DNA of 22,159 nt from contig CAZIWT010000054.1 of the NCBI GenBank assembly GCA_964542895.1, positions 1 to 22,159 on the forward strand, given 5' to 3'. Within the stretch, counting starts at the first letter, position 1. Each line of letters begins with the position of its first letter. Below are positions 15,757 to 22,159 of this stretch, one piece after another. The notes under the pieces were generated by a model. It saw only the letters and a list, made by a program, of their open reading frames with translations, did not search any database and had not been told where the DNA came from. The stretch comes from Zymogenus sp964542895 (GTDB lineage Bacteria; Desulfobacterota; Zymogenia; Zymogenales; Zymogenaceae). The translations under genes and the position numbers were made by a program.

Positions 15757-16515
15757 CTACCCAAATTTACCGGTTAAATATTCTTCGGTCTTTGTATTGT
15801 CGGGAGCTATAAACATCTTTTGCGTATCGCCGAATTCGATGAGCTCGCCGAGATACATAAAGGCAGTGAAATCGGACACACGGGCGGCCTGGGCCGTGTT
15901 GTGGGTGACGATCAAAATCGTGACAGTGTCCTTGAGCTCCACGATAAGCTCCTCTATCCTCGAGGTCGCCTTCGGATCGAGGGCCGATGTGGGCTCGTCC
16001 AGAAGGATCACCTCCGGCTTCATGGCCAGGGCCCTGGCGATGCAGAGACGCTGCTGCTGACCGCCGGAGAGAAAAGACCCCTTCCGGTGAAGGATATCCT
16101 TGACCTCGTCCCACAGGGCCGACTTCTTGAGAGAATCCTCGACGATGATGTTCAAATCATCCTTCGGCAGTCTCAATCCGTTCAGCTTGTAGCCGGCAAT
16201 CACGTTTTCGTAAATACTCATCGTCGGAAAGGGATTCGGGCGCTGGAAGACCATCCCGATCTTCCTCCTGACCAGGATCGGATTGAGATCGGAGATGTTT
16301 TCTTCTTTGAGATAGACTTTTCCCGTGATTGTAGCTCCGGCGATCAGCTCGTGCATTCGATTGATGCAGCGAATGAGGGTTGTCTTCCCGCATCCGGAGG
16401 GACCCATTATCGCCGTCACCTTCTTTTCCGGGAATGAAATGTCGATGTCCTTCAGGACTTTTTCCTTTCCGAAAAAGGCGGAAAGCTTTTCTGTTTTTAG
16501 AATTGTTTTGTTCAT
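15757..16515 (-). CDS. pstB: Phosphate ABC transporter ATP-binding protein PstB
   Basis: A 252-residue ABC ATPase of the usual PstB length. Walker A GPSGCGKTT is at 38-46, followed by 'INRMHEL' as in PstB, the Q-loop 'MVFQRPNPFPTMSIYENV', the ABC signature LSGGQQQR, Walker B 'VILLDEPTSALD', and the switch His in 'IVTHNTAQAARVSD'. It powers inward phosphate transport through PstA/PstC at the cytoplasmic membrane. The ATG overlaps the stop of pstA by 4 nt (ATGA), which indicates translational coupling. Confidence 0.96.
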   Translation of the reverse strand: MNKTILKTEKLSAFFGKEKVLKDIDISFPEKKVTAIMGPSGCGKTTLIRCINRMHELIAGATITGKVYLKEENISDLNPILVRRKIGMVFQRPNPFPTMSIYENVIAGYKLNGLRLPKDDLNIIVEDSLKKSALWDEVKDILHRKGSFLSGGQQQRLCIARALAMKPEVILLDEPTSALDPKATSRIEELIVELKDTVTILIVTHNTAQAARVSDFTAFMYLGELIEFGDTQKMFIAPDNTKTEEYLTGKFG

Positions 16516-17339
16516 CGTCTTGCCAGAATCTTAGTAATAAAATTGAGGGCAAATAAGAAAACGACCAGTATGAAGGAGGCCCCCCACGCGGCGGTGTGCC
16601 ATTCCTTGTAAGGGCTCGTCGCATAGATGTAAATCATATGTGGGAGCGTCTCGGTCGGCTTGAATATGTTGAGGTTCATGAAGGGATTCCCGAAGGAGGT
16701 AAATAGGAGCGGCGCCGTCTCGCCGGCGATTCGGGCTACGCTCAAGAGGATGCCGGTCATAATCCCACTGAAGCCGGCGGGAACTATTACCTTGATTATC
16801 GTCCGGTAGTAAGGGACGCCGAGCGCCAGCGACGCCTCCCGGAGCGTATCCGGTATGAGCCCGAGGGTCTCCTCGGTGGAGCGAATGATGACCGGAAGCA
16901 TCATGATCGCCAGGGCCACCCCCCCGGAGAGGGCCGAGAAGCTCCCGAACGTCAACACTATCCAGAGGTATCCGACGATGCCCAGGACGATCGACGGGAC
17001 ACCCATCAAGACCTCGACACATATCCTGACCACCTCGGCGAGCTTCGAGGTCCGGTACTCGTAGAGGAATATGCCTGTCAGAACCCCGACCGGTACGGCC
17101 ATTATCGATGAGATGAGAATTATGATGAAGGTCCCCACTATAGCGTTGGCGATACCGCCCCCCTCCTCTCCCACGGGGGCCGGGAGCGATACGAGAAAGT
17201 CCCAGTTGATCGCGGAGATCCCGTTGATTACAATGTGAAGAATGATCAAAAACAGGGGAACGATGATGATAAACGAGAGGAAGACAACGATCCCCTGAAA
17301 GATTTTGTTTGCCGCTATACGAAATCGTGTATTTCCCAT
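16512..17339 (-). CDS. pstA: Phosphate ABC transporter permease PstA
   Basis: An inner-membrane permease of about 275 residues with six predicted spans. It has the MetI-like permease EAA-type loop 'TLREASLALGVPYYRTIIKVIVPAGFSGIMTG' and the PstA-typical 'GETAPLLFTSFG' segment. It pairs with PstC to form the phosphate channel. A GTG at 17348 directly abuts the pstC stop, but AGGTGAG there makes a good SD for the ATG at 17339, so I prefer the latter; a longer form differs by three residues. It overlaps pstB by 4 nt. Confidence 0.94.
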   Translation of the reverse strand: MGNTRFRIAANKIFQGIVVFLSFIIIVPLFLIILHIVINGISAINWDFLVSLPAPVGEEGGGIANAIVGTFIIILISSIMAVPVGVLTGIFLYEYRTSKLAEVVRICVEVLMGVPSIVLGIVGYLWIVLTFGSFSALSGGVALAIMMLPVIIRSTEETLGLIPDTLREASLALGVPYYRTIIKVIVPAGFSGIMTGILLSVARIAGETAPLLFTSFGNPFMNLNIFKPTETLPHMIYIYATSPYKEWHTAAWGASFILVVFLFALNFITKILARR

Positions 17340-17348
17340 AAGTCTCAC

Positions 17349-18263
17349 CTAAGTCACGCTCGTCTTTCTGATAATTATTCTGCCTATCAGGTTGATTATC
17401 ATGGTGAGCAGAAAGAGTATCAGGCCGATCTCGATAATTGCCGAGAGGTAGAGCTCTTCGGTCGTCTCGGCGAAATCGTTGGCGATGAGACTGGCCATTG
17501 TGTTGCCGGGGCTGAAGATCCCTTTCGGTATCTTGTTCTGGTTTCCTATGAGCATCGTGACCGCCATTGTCTCCCCCAGCGCGCGGCCCAGAGAGAGGAT
17601 AATCCCTGCGAAGATCCCGGAGCGGGCGTAGGGGAGGATAACTTTTCTGATTACCTCGAATCTCGTGGCACCGAGGGAGTAGGCGGCCTCCTTCAGGTCG
17701 TCGGGAACCAGCTGGATCACCTCCCTCCCGATGGACGCCGAGTAGGGAAGTATCATGATCGTCAGGATGATGGATGATGTGAAAATCCCCACGCCGTAGG
17801 GGGCAATGCCGAGGGAGAGCTGGATTTTTTGAACTATCGGAACGAGGACGAAAATCCCCCAGAACCCGTATATGATCGAGGGCATTCCCGCCAACAACTC
17901 CACGGAGCTCTTCAAAAACGCCGGAACGGCCCCCTCCCTGAAATACTCACCTAAAAAAAGGGCGATGGAGAGGGAAAAGGGAATCGAGAGCAGGAGCGCG
18001 AAAAACGACGTGTAAAGGGTGCCGATGATGAAGGGAAGGGCGCCCAGCTCGCCTTTCGTGGGCTTCCAGACCTTCCCGAAAACGAATCCGAAACCGTATT
18101 CTTTTATCGACGGTAGGGAGTTTAGGGGAAGCGTGATCAAAAAGCCGAGGAGCAGAAGAAGGATGACAATCGCCGCCGAATAGAGAAGACCCCTGAAGAC
18201 TTTTTCCTTTAGGGTGAAAGCATCTTTTTCCTGTCTGCTTTTCTTGCCGGCCATATTAAACAT
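17349..18263 (-). CDS. pstC: Phosphate ABC transporter permease PstC
   Basis: A 304-residue permease, the usual PstC size. It has a short cytoplasmic N-terminus, a first membrane span at about 29-50, a periplasmic loop ('YGFGFVFGKVWKPT'), then the MetI-like core with 'GMPSIIYGFWGIFVLVP', 'EAAYSLGATRFEVIRKVILPYARSGIFAG' and 'GRALGETMAVTMLIGN', all characteristic of PstC. No clear SD precedes ATG 18263; an in-frame ATG at 18254 is an alternative. It is separated from pstS by 128 nt containing a strong hairpin, while pstA follows immediately. Confidence 0.94.
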   Translation of the reverse strand: MFNMAGKKSRQEKDAFTLKEKVFRGLLYSAAIVILLLLLGFLITLPLNSLPSIKEYGFGFVFGKVWKPTKGELGALPFIIGTLYTSFFALLLSIPFSLSIALFLGEYFREGAVPAFLKSSVELLAGMPSIIYGFWGIFVLVPIVQKIQLSLGIAPYGVGIFTSSIILTIMILPYSASIGREVIQLVPDDLKEAAYSLGATRFEVIRKVILPYARSGIFAGIILSLGRALGETMAVTMLIGNQNKIPKGIFSPGNTMASLIANDFAETTEELYLSAIIEIGLILFLLTMIINLIGRIIIRKTSVT

Positions 18264-18340
18264 ATTAATTTTAATATTGGAATAGTATTATCATATTACA
18301 AAATAGTTTAGGAAAAAACCGCCGCGATCAAATATTAAAG

Positions 18341-18372
18341 CTGGGGTGAGGACCGAGGTCCCCACCTCCAGG
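18341..18372 (-). terminator. Intercistronic hairpin between pstS and pstC
   Basis: CTGGGGTGAGGACC (18341-18354) folds against GGTCCCCACCTCCAG (18357-18371), giving about 13 bp with one mismatch and one bulge. It lies about 20 nt past the pstS stop on the minus strand. Only a weak U-tract (CUUUAAUAUUU) follows, so partial termination or 3'-end protection of pstS mRNA is likelier than full termination. Confidence 0.65.
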
Positions 18373-18391
18373 ATACTCTCATGTCGCCGCC

Positions 18392-19435
18392 TTATTTTAA
18401 AATCGGTTTTCCGCCATAGGTTACGGATTTGAGAATCGCTTCGACCTTCTTTACCATGTCGTCGGACAGGGGCGCGTAGTTCAGCGCGGTCGTATGCACC
18501 TGACCGTCATGGGACACCCACCAGAGTAGATCCAGGAGGGCCTTAGCCTGCTCAAAAGACCTTCCTTTATAGTTCTGCTCCTTGTAGAGGATGATCCAGG
18601 TGAGAGCCGCAATCGGATAACCATCGGGTGCCGCGGTATCGGAGATGTAGGTCCTGGTATCCGCCGGTATGTCGCTCGGGATTGCGAGGCTGGTGGACTT
18701 AACAGTGGGAAGGATAAATTTGCCGCTCTTGTTTTCAAGAGCCGCCACGGGCATGTCGTTTTCGAGGGCATAGGCCAGCTCCACGTATCCTATGGATCCC
18801 GGCGTCTGCTTGATCAATCCCGCTACGCCGGCGTTCTTCGGGGCGCCCAGGCCGGCCGGCCATTCCACCGTCTTACCGGAGCCGACCTCATCGGCCCACT
18901 CCTTATCGATCTGTGTCAAATAACCGGTGAAGTTCTTTGTGGTCCCGCTCTTGTCGGAGCGATGGACGATTAGAATATCCGTTTTCGGAAGATTCGCCTT
19001 GGGGTTCAGCTTCGCGATTGCGGGATCGTTCCACTTGGTGATATTGGCCAGAAAGATGTCGGCCAGCACCTCCTGGGAGAGCTTTATTGTCGGATTTCCG
19101 GGGAGGTTGTAGGTCACCACCACGGCCCCGAGGCACGTCGGTATGTGCACGATTTTAGCGGGTGCGGCCGCTATATCCTTATCGCTCATGTAAGCATCGG
19201 TACCGCCGAACTCGGTTACCTTTTTCAGCAACTGCTTTATACCGGTTCCGGACCCCACACCCTGATAGTTTACCTTAACGCCGAACTCCTTGTTATAGGC
19301 GCTGAACATCTTTGTGTAAACCGGCAGGGGGAAGGTAGCGCCCGCCCCGATTATTTCGGTACCCGCCGCCGTGAGCGGAAGCGAAAGCCCCAGGGTAAGG
19401 GCAAATACCATGAGTATCATCGTCGTCTTTTTCAT
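18392..19435 (-). CDS. pstS: Periplasmic phosphate-binding protein PstS
   Basis: A 347-residue exported protein. The N-terminal signal peptide (MKK, hydrophobic core, cleavage likely after 'LTAAG' near residue 25) has no lipobox Cys. The mature part starts with 'IIGAGATFPLPVYTKMF' and has the phosphate-contacting segments 'GVGSGTGIKQL', 'FGGTDAYMSDKD' and 'HRSDKSGTTKNFTGYL' typical of PstS. It captures phosphate in the periplasm and delivers it to PstCA. A near-perfect SD (AAGGAGG) lies 7 nt before the ATG. The upstream spacer carries the Pho-box-like repeats, and the hairpin after the stop would favour high PstS levels. Confidence 0.96.
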   Translation of the reverse strand: MKKTTMILMVFALTLGLSLPLTAAGTEIIGAGATFPLPVYTKMFSAYNKEFGVKVNYQGVGSGTGIKQLLKKVTEFGGTDAYMSDKDIAAAPAKIVHIPTCLGAVVVTYNLPGNPTIKLSQEVLADIFLANITKWNDPAIAKLNPKANLPKTDILIVHRSDKSGTTKNFTGYLTQIDKEWADEVGSGKTVEWPAGLGAPKNAGVAGLIKQTPGSIGYVELAYALENDMPVAALENKSGKFILPTVKSTSLAIPSDIPADTRTYISDTAAPDGYPIAALTWIILYKEQNYKGRSFEQAKALLDLLWWVSHDGQVHTTALNYAPLSDDMVKKVEAILKSVTYGGKPILK

Positions 19436-19497
19436 TTAAATCCTCCTTAGAGATTTGATATATACGATGAAGCCAAATCATCGCTTATCGTTAAAGT

Positions 19498-19551
19498 AAA
19501 ATAGTGTTTCTCTGTGAGGCTCAAATAAAGATTGTGTAAATTCTGTGTAAA
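19498..19551 (-). promoter_or_regulatory. Pho-box-like heptamer array and -10 element of pstS
   Basis: On the minus strand, TTTACAC (19551-19545) and TTTACAC (19540-19534) repeat at exactly 11 nt. Two looser heptamers, TTTATTT (19529-19523) and CTCACAG (19518-19512), continue the same phase. TATTTT (19503-19498) follows 8 nt later as a -10. The 7+4 layout is that of PhoB sites, although the heptamer differs from the E. coli CTGTCAT. A small hairpin (GATGA/TCATC, 19466-19482) lies in the leader. Confidence 0.65.
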
Positions 19552-19577
19552 TTTTTTCTGGGCTGAAGGAGCGGGAG

Positions 19578-21314
19578 CTATTTGCGTTTTCCCGCGGGGA
19601 GCTTAACTGTAAAGATAGTTCCGGATCCCTTGATACTGTTTACATCAATGATACCGTTGTGGAGGAGTACTATATATTTCACGATGGAAAGGCCCAGGCC
19701 GGTGCCGCCCAGCCTGCGGGAGCGGGACTTGTCGGCACGGTAGAATCGCTCGAAAATCCGTGGGAGGTCTTTATCAGGAATTCCAATGCCAGTATCGGAG
19801 ACGCTCAACGTGAACCAGCCGTCAACTGTTTTTGTCGATATCTTGATCTCGCCCTCATTGGTGTATTTCACCGCATTGTCTATAAGATTTATTATCATCT
19901 GCTCCATCTGGAAGGGGTCCGCCGTAATAACGGTTTTCTTGTTTTCGAGGGTGGTGACCAGCGTAATCCCCTTTTCATTTATTTGGGTTTCAAAGATGGA
20001 GATGACATCCAAGATGATTCGGTTGATGTTTACCCGCTCCAGCGTCGGCAGGATACTCCGCTCCTCCAGCTCCGACAGGTGCGAAATGTCCCCGACGATG
20101 CTGATGAGCCTCTCCGTATTTCTCTTGATGATATTAAAATAATGAGCGTTTTTTTTGTCCGATATTTTTCCCATCGTCTCCAAGAAGCCCTTGATGGCGG
20201 TCAACGGGGTCTTCAATTCGTGGGAGATATTGGTAACAAACTCTTTCTTTACGGCCTCGAGGGTTTTGATGTCGGTTATATCGTGAAATGTCAGGACGAT
20301 CTCGTCCTTGGAAGTTACGTAGGCAGCACCCACGTGAAATACCCTTTCATCAAAGACCATCTCCCGATGGGTCGAACCTCTTTTCACCTGGGCCTCTTTT
20401 ACAATTTCATCGAGCCCCGGTTTTCTCATTGTCTCCCAAAAATAGGTTCCAATAGGGGAATCGATGCCCGCAATTGTCTGAAAGCTCTCGTTGGTCAACA
20501 TGATCTTCCCGTCACGATCGAGGACGATGATTCCCTCCTCGATGGAGGAGATTATGCTGAAAAGCTCATCCTTTTGGTGTGTCAATTCGGTAAAAAGAGT
20601 GTCGATCCGCTCGGCCATATAATTGAAGCGGTTCGCCAATTTCCCGAGCTCGTCTCTTTGCTTGAGAAATACACGCGCCTTAAAATCGCCGTCGGCCACC
20701 TTCTGGGCGGTTTTTTCTATCTCCCTCACCGGTTTGGAAAGGGCGTGTGAAAAGAGAAGCGCCCCGACAAGGGAAACCAGTACGATCCCCATAACGATGT
20801 AAAAAATCCTCTTTTGCAGCTCACCGATGAGGACGTCGATGTGGCTCAAGAAAAGACTTACGCGGACAACACCCAGGACAGAGCCGCCGTCTGATATGGG
20901 AACCGCAACGTAGAGCATGTTTTTTTTGAGGGTATCGCTGAAGCGAATCGAAGACCCGATATCCCCCTTCAATGCCAATATGATTTCATGGCGGTCGCTG
21001 TGGTTTTCCATGGTGCCCGGCTCTTCATCCGAATCGCCCAGGACAACACCGTCCGGGTCGATAACGGTGATTCTCGTTTCAATGTTCTCTCTCAGATCTT
21101 TTACCACTCTGTCGATGTCGTCGGTACGGCTTTCCTTTATCAGGGGAAGTATCTGCGGCCGTATGACAAAGGCGAGCTCTTTTAATTCATCGGTCAAGGT
21201 ATTTATGTAATGTTTCTTAATCAGCGGGAACGTCAGCATGATGAAGAAGGAGGTGAAAAGGAGAGTGATGAAGAAAAAGCTTACAAATAGTTTTACAAAA
21301 AAAGTCCTGTTCAT
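19578..21314 (-). CDS. phoR: Phosphate-regulon sensor histidine kinase PhoR
   Basis: A 578-residue sensor kinase. TM1 is at about 8-29, followed by an extracytoplasmic domain at about 30-168 with a PAS/Cache-like pattern ('RITVIDPDGVVLGDSD', 'YVAVPISDGGSVLGVVRVS'). TM2 is at about 169-191, HAMP at about 190-242, a cytoplasmic PAS at about 250-350, HisKA with phospho-acceptor H365 in 'ISHELKTP', and HATPase_c with 'NLIDNAVKYT', 'DTGIGIP' and 'GGTGLGLS'. The large outer domain matches B. subtilis-type PhoR rather than the E. coli form. The gene overlaps phoB by 4 nt (ATGA) and is followed by pstS after 142 nt, which supports the phosphate role. It would phosphorylate PhoB when phosphate is scarce. 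Confidence 0.93.
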   Translation of the reverse strand: MNRTFFVKLFVSFFFITLLFTSFFIMLTFPLIKKHYINTLTDELKELAFVIRPQILPLIKESRTDDIDRVVKDLRENIETRITVIDPDGVVLGDSDEEPGTMENHSDRHEIILALKGDIGSSIRFSDTLKKNMLYVAVPISDGGSVLGVVRVSLFLSHIDVLIGELQKRIFYIVMGIVLVSLVGALLFSHALSKPVREIEKTAQKVADGDFKARVFLKQRDELGKLANRFNYMAERIDTLFTELTHQKDELFSIISSIEEGIIVLDRDGKIMLTNESFQTIAGIDSPIGTYFWETMRKPGLDEIVKEAQVKRGSTHREMVFDERVFHVGAAYVTSKDEIVLTFHDITDIKTLEAVKKEFVTNISHELKTPLTAIKGFLETMGKISDKKNAHYFNIIKRNTERLISIVGDISHLSELEERSILPTLERVNINRIILDVISIFETQINEKGITLVTTLENKKTVITADPFQMEQMIINLIDNAVKYTNEGEIKISTKTVDGWFTLSVSDTGIGIPDKDLPRIFERFYRADKSRSRRLGGTGLGLSIVKYIVLLHNGIIDVNSIKGSGTIFTVKLPAGKRK

Positions 21315-21985
21315 TCTTCTATCTTATAACCAATTCCGCGCAAATTTTTAATGAAGTGAGCGTGCTCCCCGAGCTTTTTGCGCAGGTTTTTAATATGCAT
21401 ATCGATAGTTCGGTCGATGACTATCTTTTCATCCCCCCACAGATGATCCAGTATCTGATCCCGCGAAAACACTATACCCTTCTTCGAGGCAAGCAGCGCG
21501 AGTATCCTGAACTCGGTTGTCGTCAGGTTGAGCTTCTCGCCGGAGACCGAGACCTCGTACTTTTTTTCATCGACCACTATTTCACTGCCTACAACAATTG
21601 TTTTTGATACTTCCTTCCGCTCCTTTCTCCTGAGGATCGCCTTTACACGGGCAACAAGCTCCTTTGGGGAAAACGGCTTCGTGACGTAGTCGTCCGCCCC
21701 CAGCTCGAGGCCGACGATTTTGTCCGACTCGTCCGATTTTGCGCTCAGGATGATGATGGGAATATCGGAAGTGGCGGTATCCGCCTTAAGCTTCTTGCAT
21801 ATCTCCAGGCCGTCATCATCCGGGAGCATGAGGTCGAGGACGACAAGATCGGGCTTCTTCCGTTTCAGGGCTTCATAGAAGCCGCCTGCGTCAAGAAAGC
21901 CGTCCACATCGTACCCGGATTTCTTCAGGTTGATAGAGACCATCTCTAAAATGTCCGGCTCGTCGTCGACTATGGCGATGTACAT
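21311..21985 (-). CDS. phoB: Phosphate-regulon response regulator PhoB (OmpR family)
   Basis: A 224-residue OmpR/PhoB regulator. The receiver domain (1 to about 118) has the acidic pocket D7/D8, phospho-acceptor D51 in 'VVLDLMLPDDDG', switch Ser81 and K103 in 'VTKPFSP'. A C-terminal winged helix (about 130-224) has 'LTTTEFRILALLASKKGIVFSRDQIL', 'VIDRTIDMHIKNLRKKLG' and 'IKNLRGIGYKIEE'. Phosphorylated by PhoR, it would bind the repeats before pstS. No strong SD is seen before the ATG at 21985. Adjacency to phoR and pst supports PhoB over another OmpR paralogue. Confidence 0.93.
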   Translation of the reverse strand: MYIAIVDDEPDILEMVSINLKKSGYDVDGFLDAGGFYEALKRKKPDLVVLDLMLPDDDGLEICKKLKADTATSDIPIIILSAKSDESDKIVGLELGADDYVTKPFSPKELVARVKAILRRKERKEVSKTIVVGSEIVVDEKKYEVSVSGEKLNLTTTEFRILALLASKKGIVFSRDQILDHLWGDEKIVIDRTIDMHIKNLRKKLGEHAHFIKNLRGIGYKIEE

Positions 21986-22013
21986 TTTTTGCCCGGAAAA
22001 CTTGATTTTACAA

Positions 22014-22056
22014 TTACATTACTTCAATATTATACATACTTTGGCAGTAATGTAAA
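22014..22056 (-). promoter_or_regulatory. phoB promoter inside a 9-bp inverted repeat
   Basis: On the minus strand TTTACA (22056-22051) and TATAAT (22034-22029) are 16 nt apart, a good promoter for phoB with a leader of about 35-40 nt. Perfect arms TTACATTAC (22014-22022) and GTAATGTAA (22047-22055) flank the -10, one overlapping the -35. The arm centres are 33 bp apart, about three helical turns. Confidence 0.6.
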
Positions 22057-22159
22057 ATATTATTGACCTGCCTGCAAGGTTTATGAAATTATTAAACTGG
22101 ACGGTTATTCATTTGATTTAAAAAAAGATTGATTTTTTTCCCTTTACCCACTATTCTAA

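Noticed and set aside
19659..20750. A long + strand open frame opposite phoR
   Set aside because: It lies entirely within the well-supported PhoR coding region and has no recognisable domain.

Overview
The window reads as a piece of chromosome from a Gram-negative, probably anaerobic bacterium of the old Deltaproteobacteria (Desulfobacterota and relatives). This is an inference. It rests on the moderately GC-rich coding sequence, exported proteins with Sec signals, a uroporphyrinogen-decarboxylase-like protein of the anaerobe type, a B. subtilis-like PhoR in a Gram-negative setting, and arsenosugar/selenodomain-type glycosyltransferases. There are 18 convincing protein genes. I found no rRNA, tRNA, CRISPR array, insertion sequence or phage gene.

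Left block (73-6046, + strand): five tightly packed genes with gaps of 61, 19, 16 and 13 nt, almost certainly one operon. They encode an exported rhodanese, an exported DUF547 protein, a TVP38/DedA-like membrane domain fused to a mercuric-reductase-like flavoprotein, a double glycosyltransferase (TIGR04282 fused to TIGR04283) and a fatty-acid-hydroxylase/sterol-desaturase family protein. The two transferase families are named for their association with radical-SAM 'selenodomain'/arsenosugar loci, but no ArsS or ArsM is in the window. The operon may start off the left edge. This block is the best candidate for an incompletely described pathway.

Middle (6047-12421): two + strand membrane proteins, each behind its own good sigma-70-like promoter. 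They are a hemolysin III/PAQR-family protein and a P-type Ca2+-ATPase-like transporter with a TTG start, a leader of about 300 nt and a terminator. A lone UroD-superfamily gene follows on the - strand. The spacers here are long and contain several inverted repeats.

Right-centre (12422-14742, - strand): a cyclopropane-fatty-acid-synthase-type methyltransferase overlaps a geranylgeranyl-reductase-family flavoprotein by 19 nt. This looks like a translationally coupled lipid-modification pair. Its promoter carries a palindrome over the expected transcription start.

Right (15096-21985, - strand): a complete phosphate-starvation cassette in transcription order phoB-phoR-pstS-pstC-pstA-pstB-phoU. 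phoB/phoR and pstA/pstB overlap by 4 nt. Upstream of pstS there are heptamers at an exact 11-nt period that look like a Pho box, and a strong hairpin sits between pstS and pstC. PhoR/PhoB would sense low phosphate and activate the PstSCAB importer, with PhoU as the negative signal.
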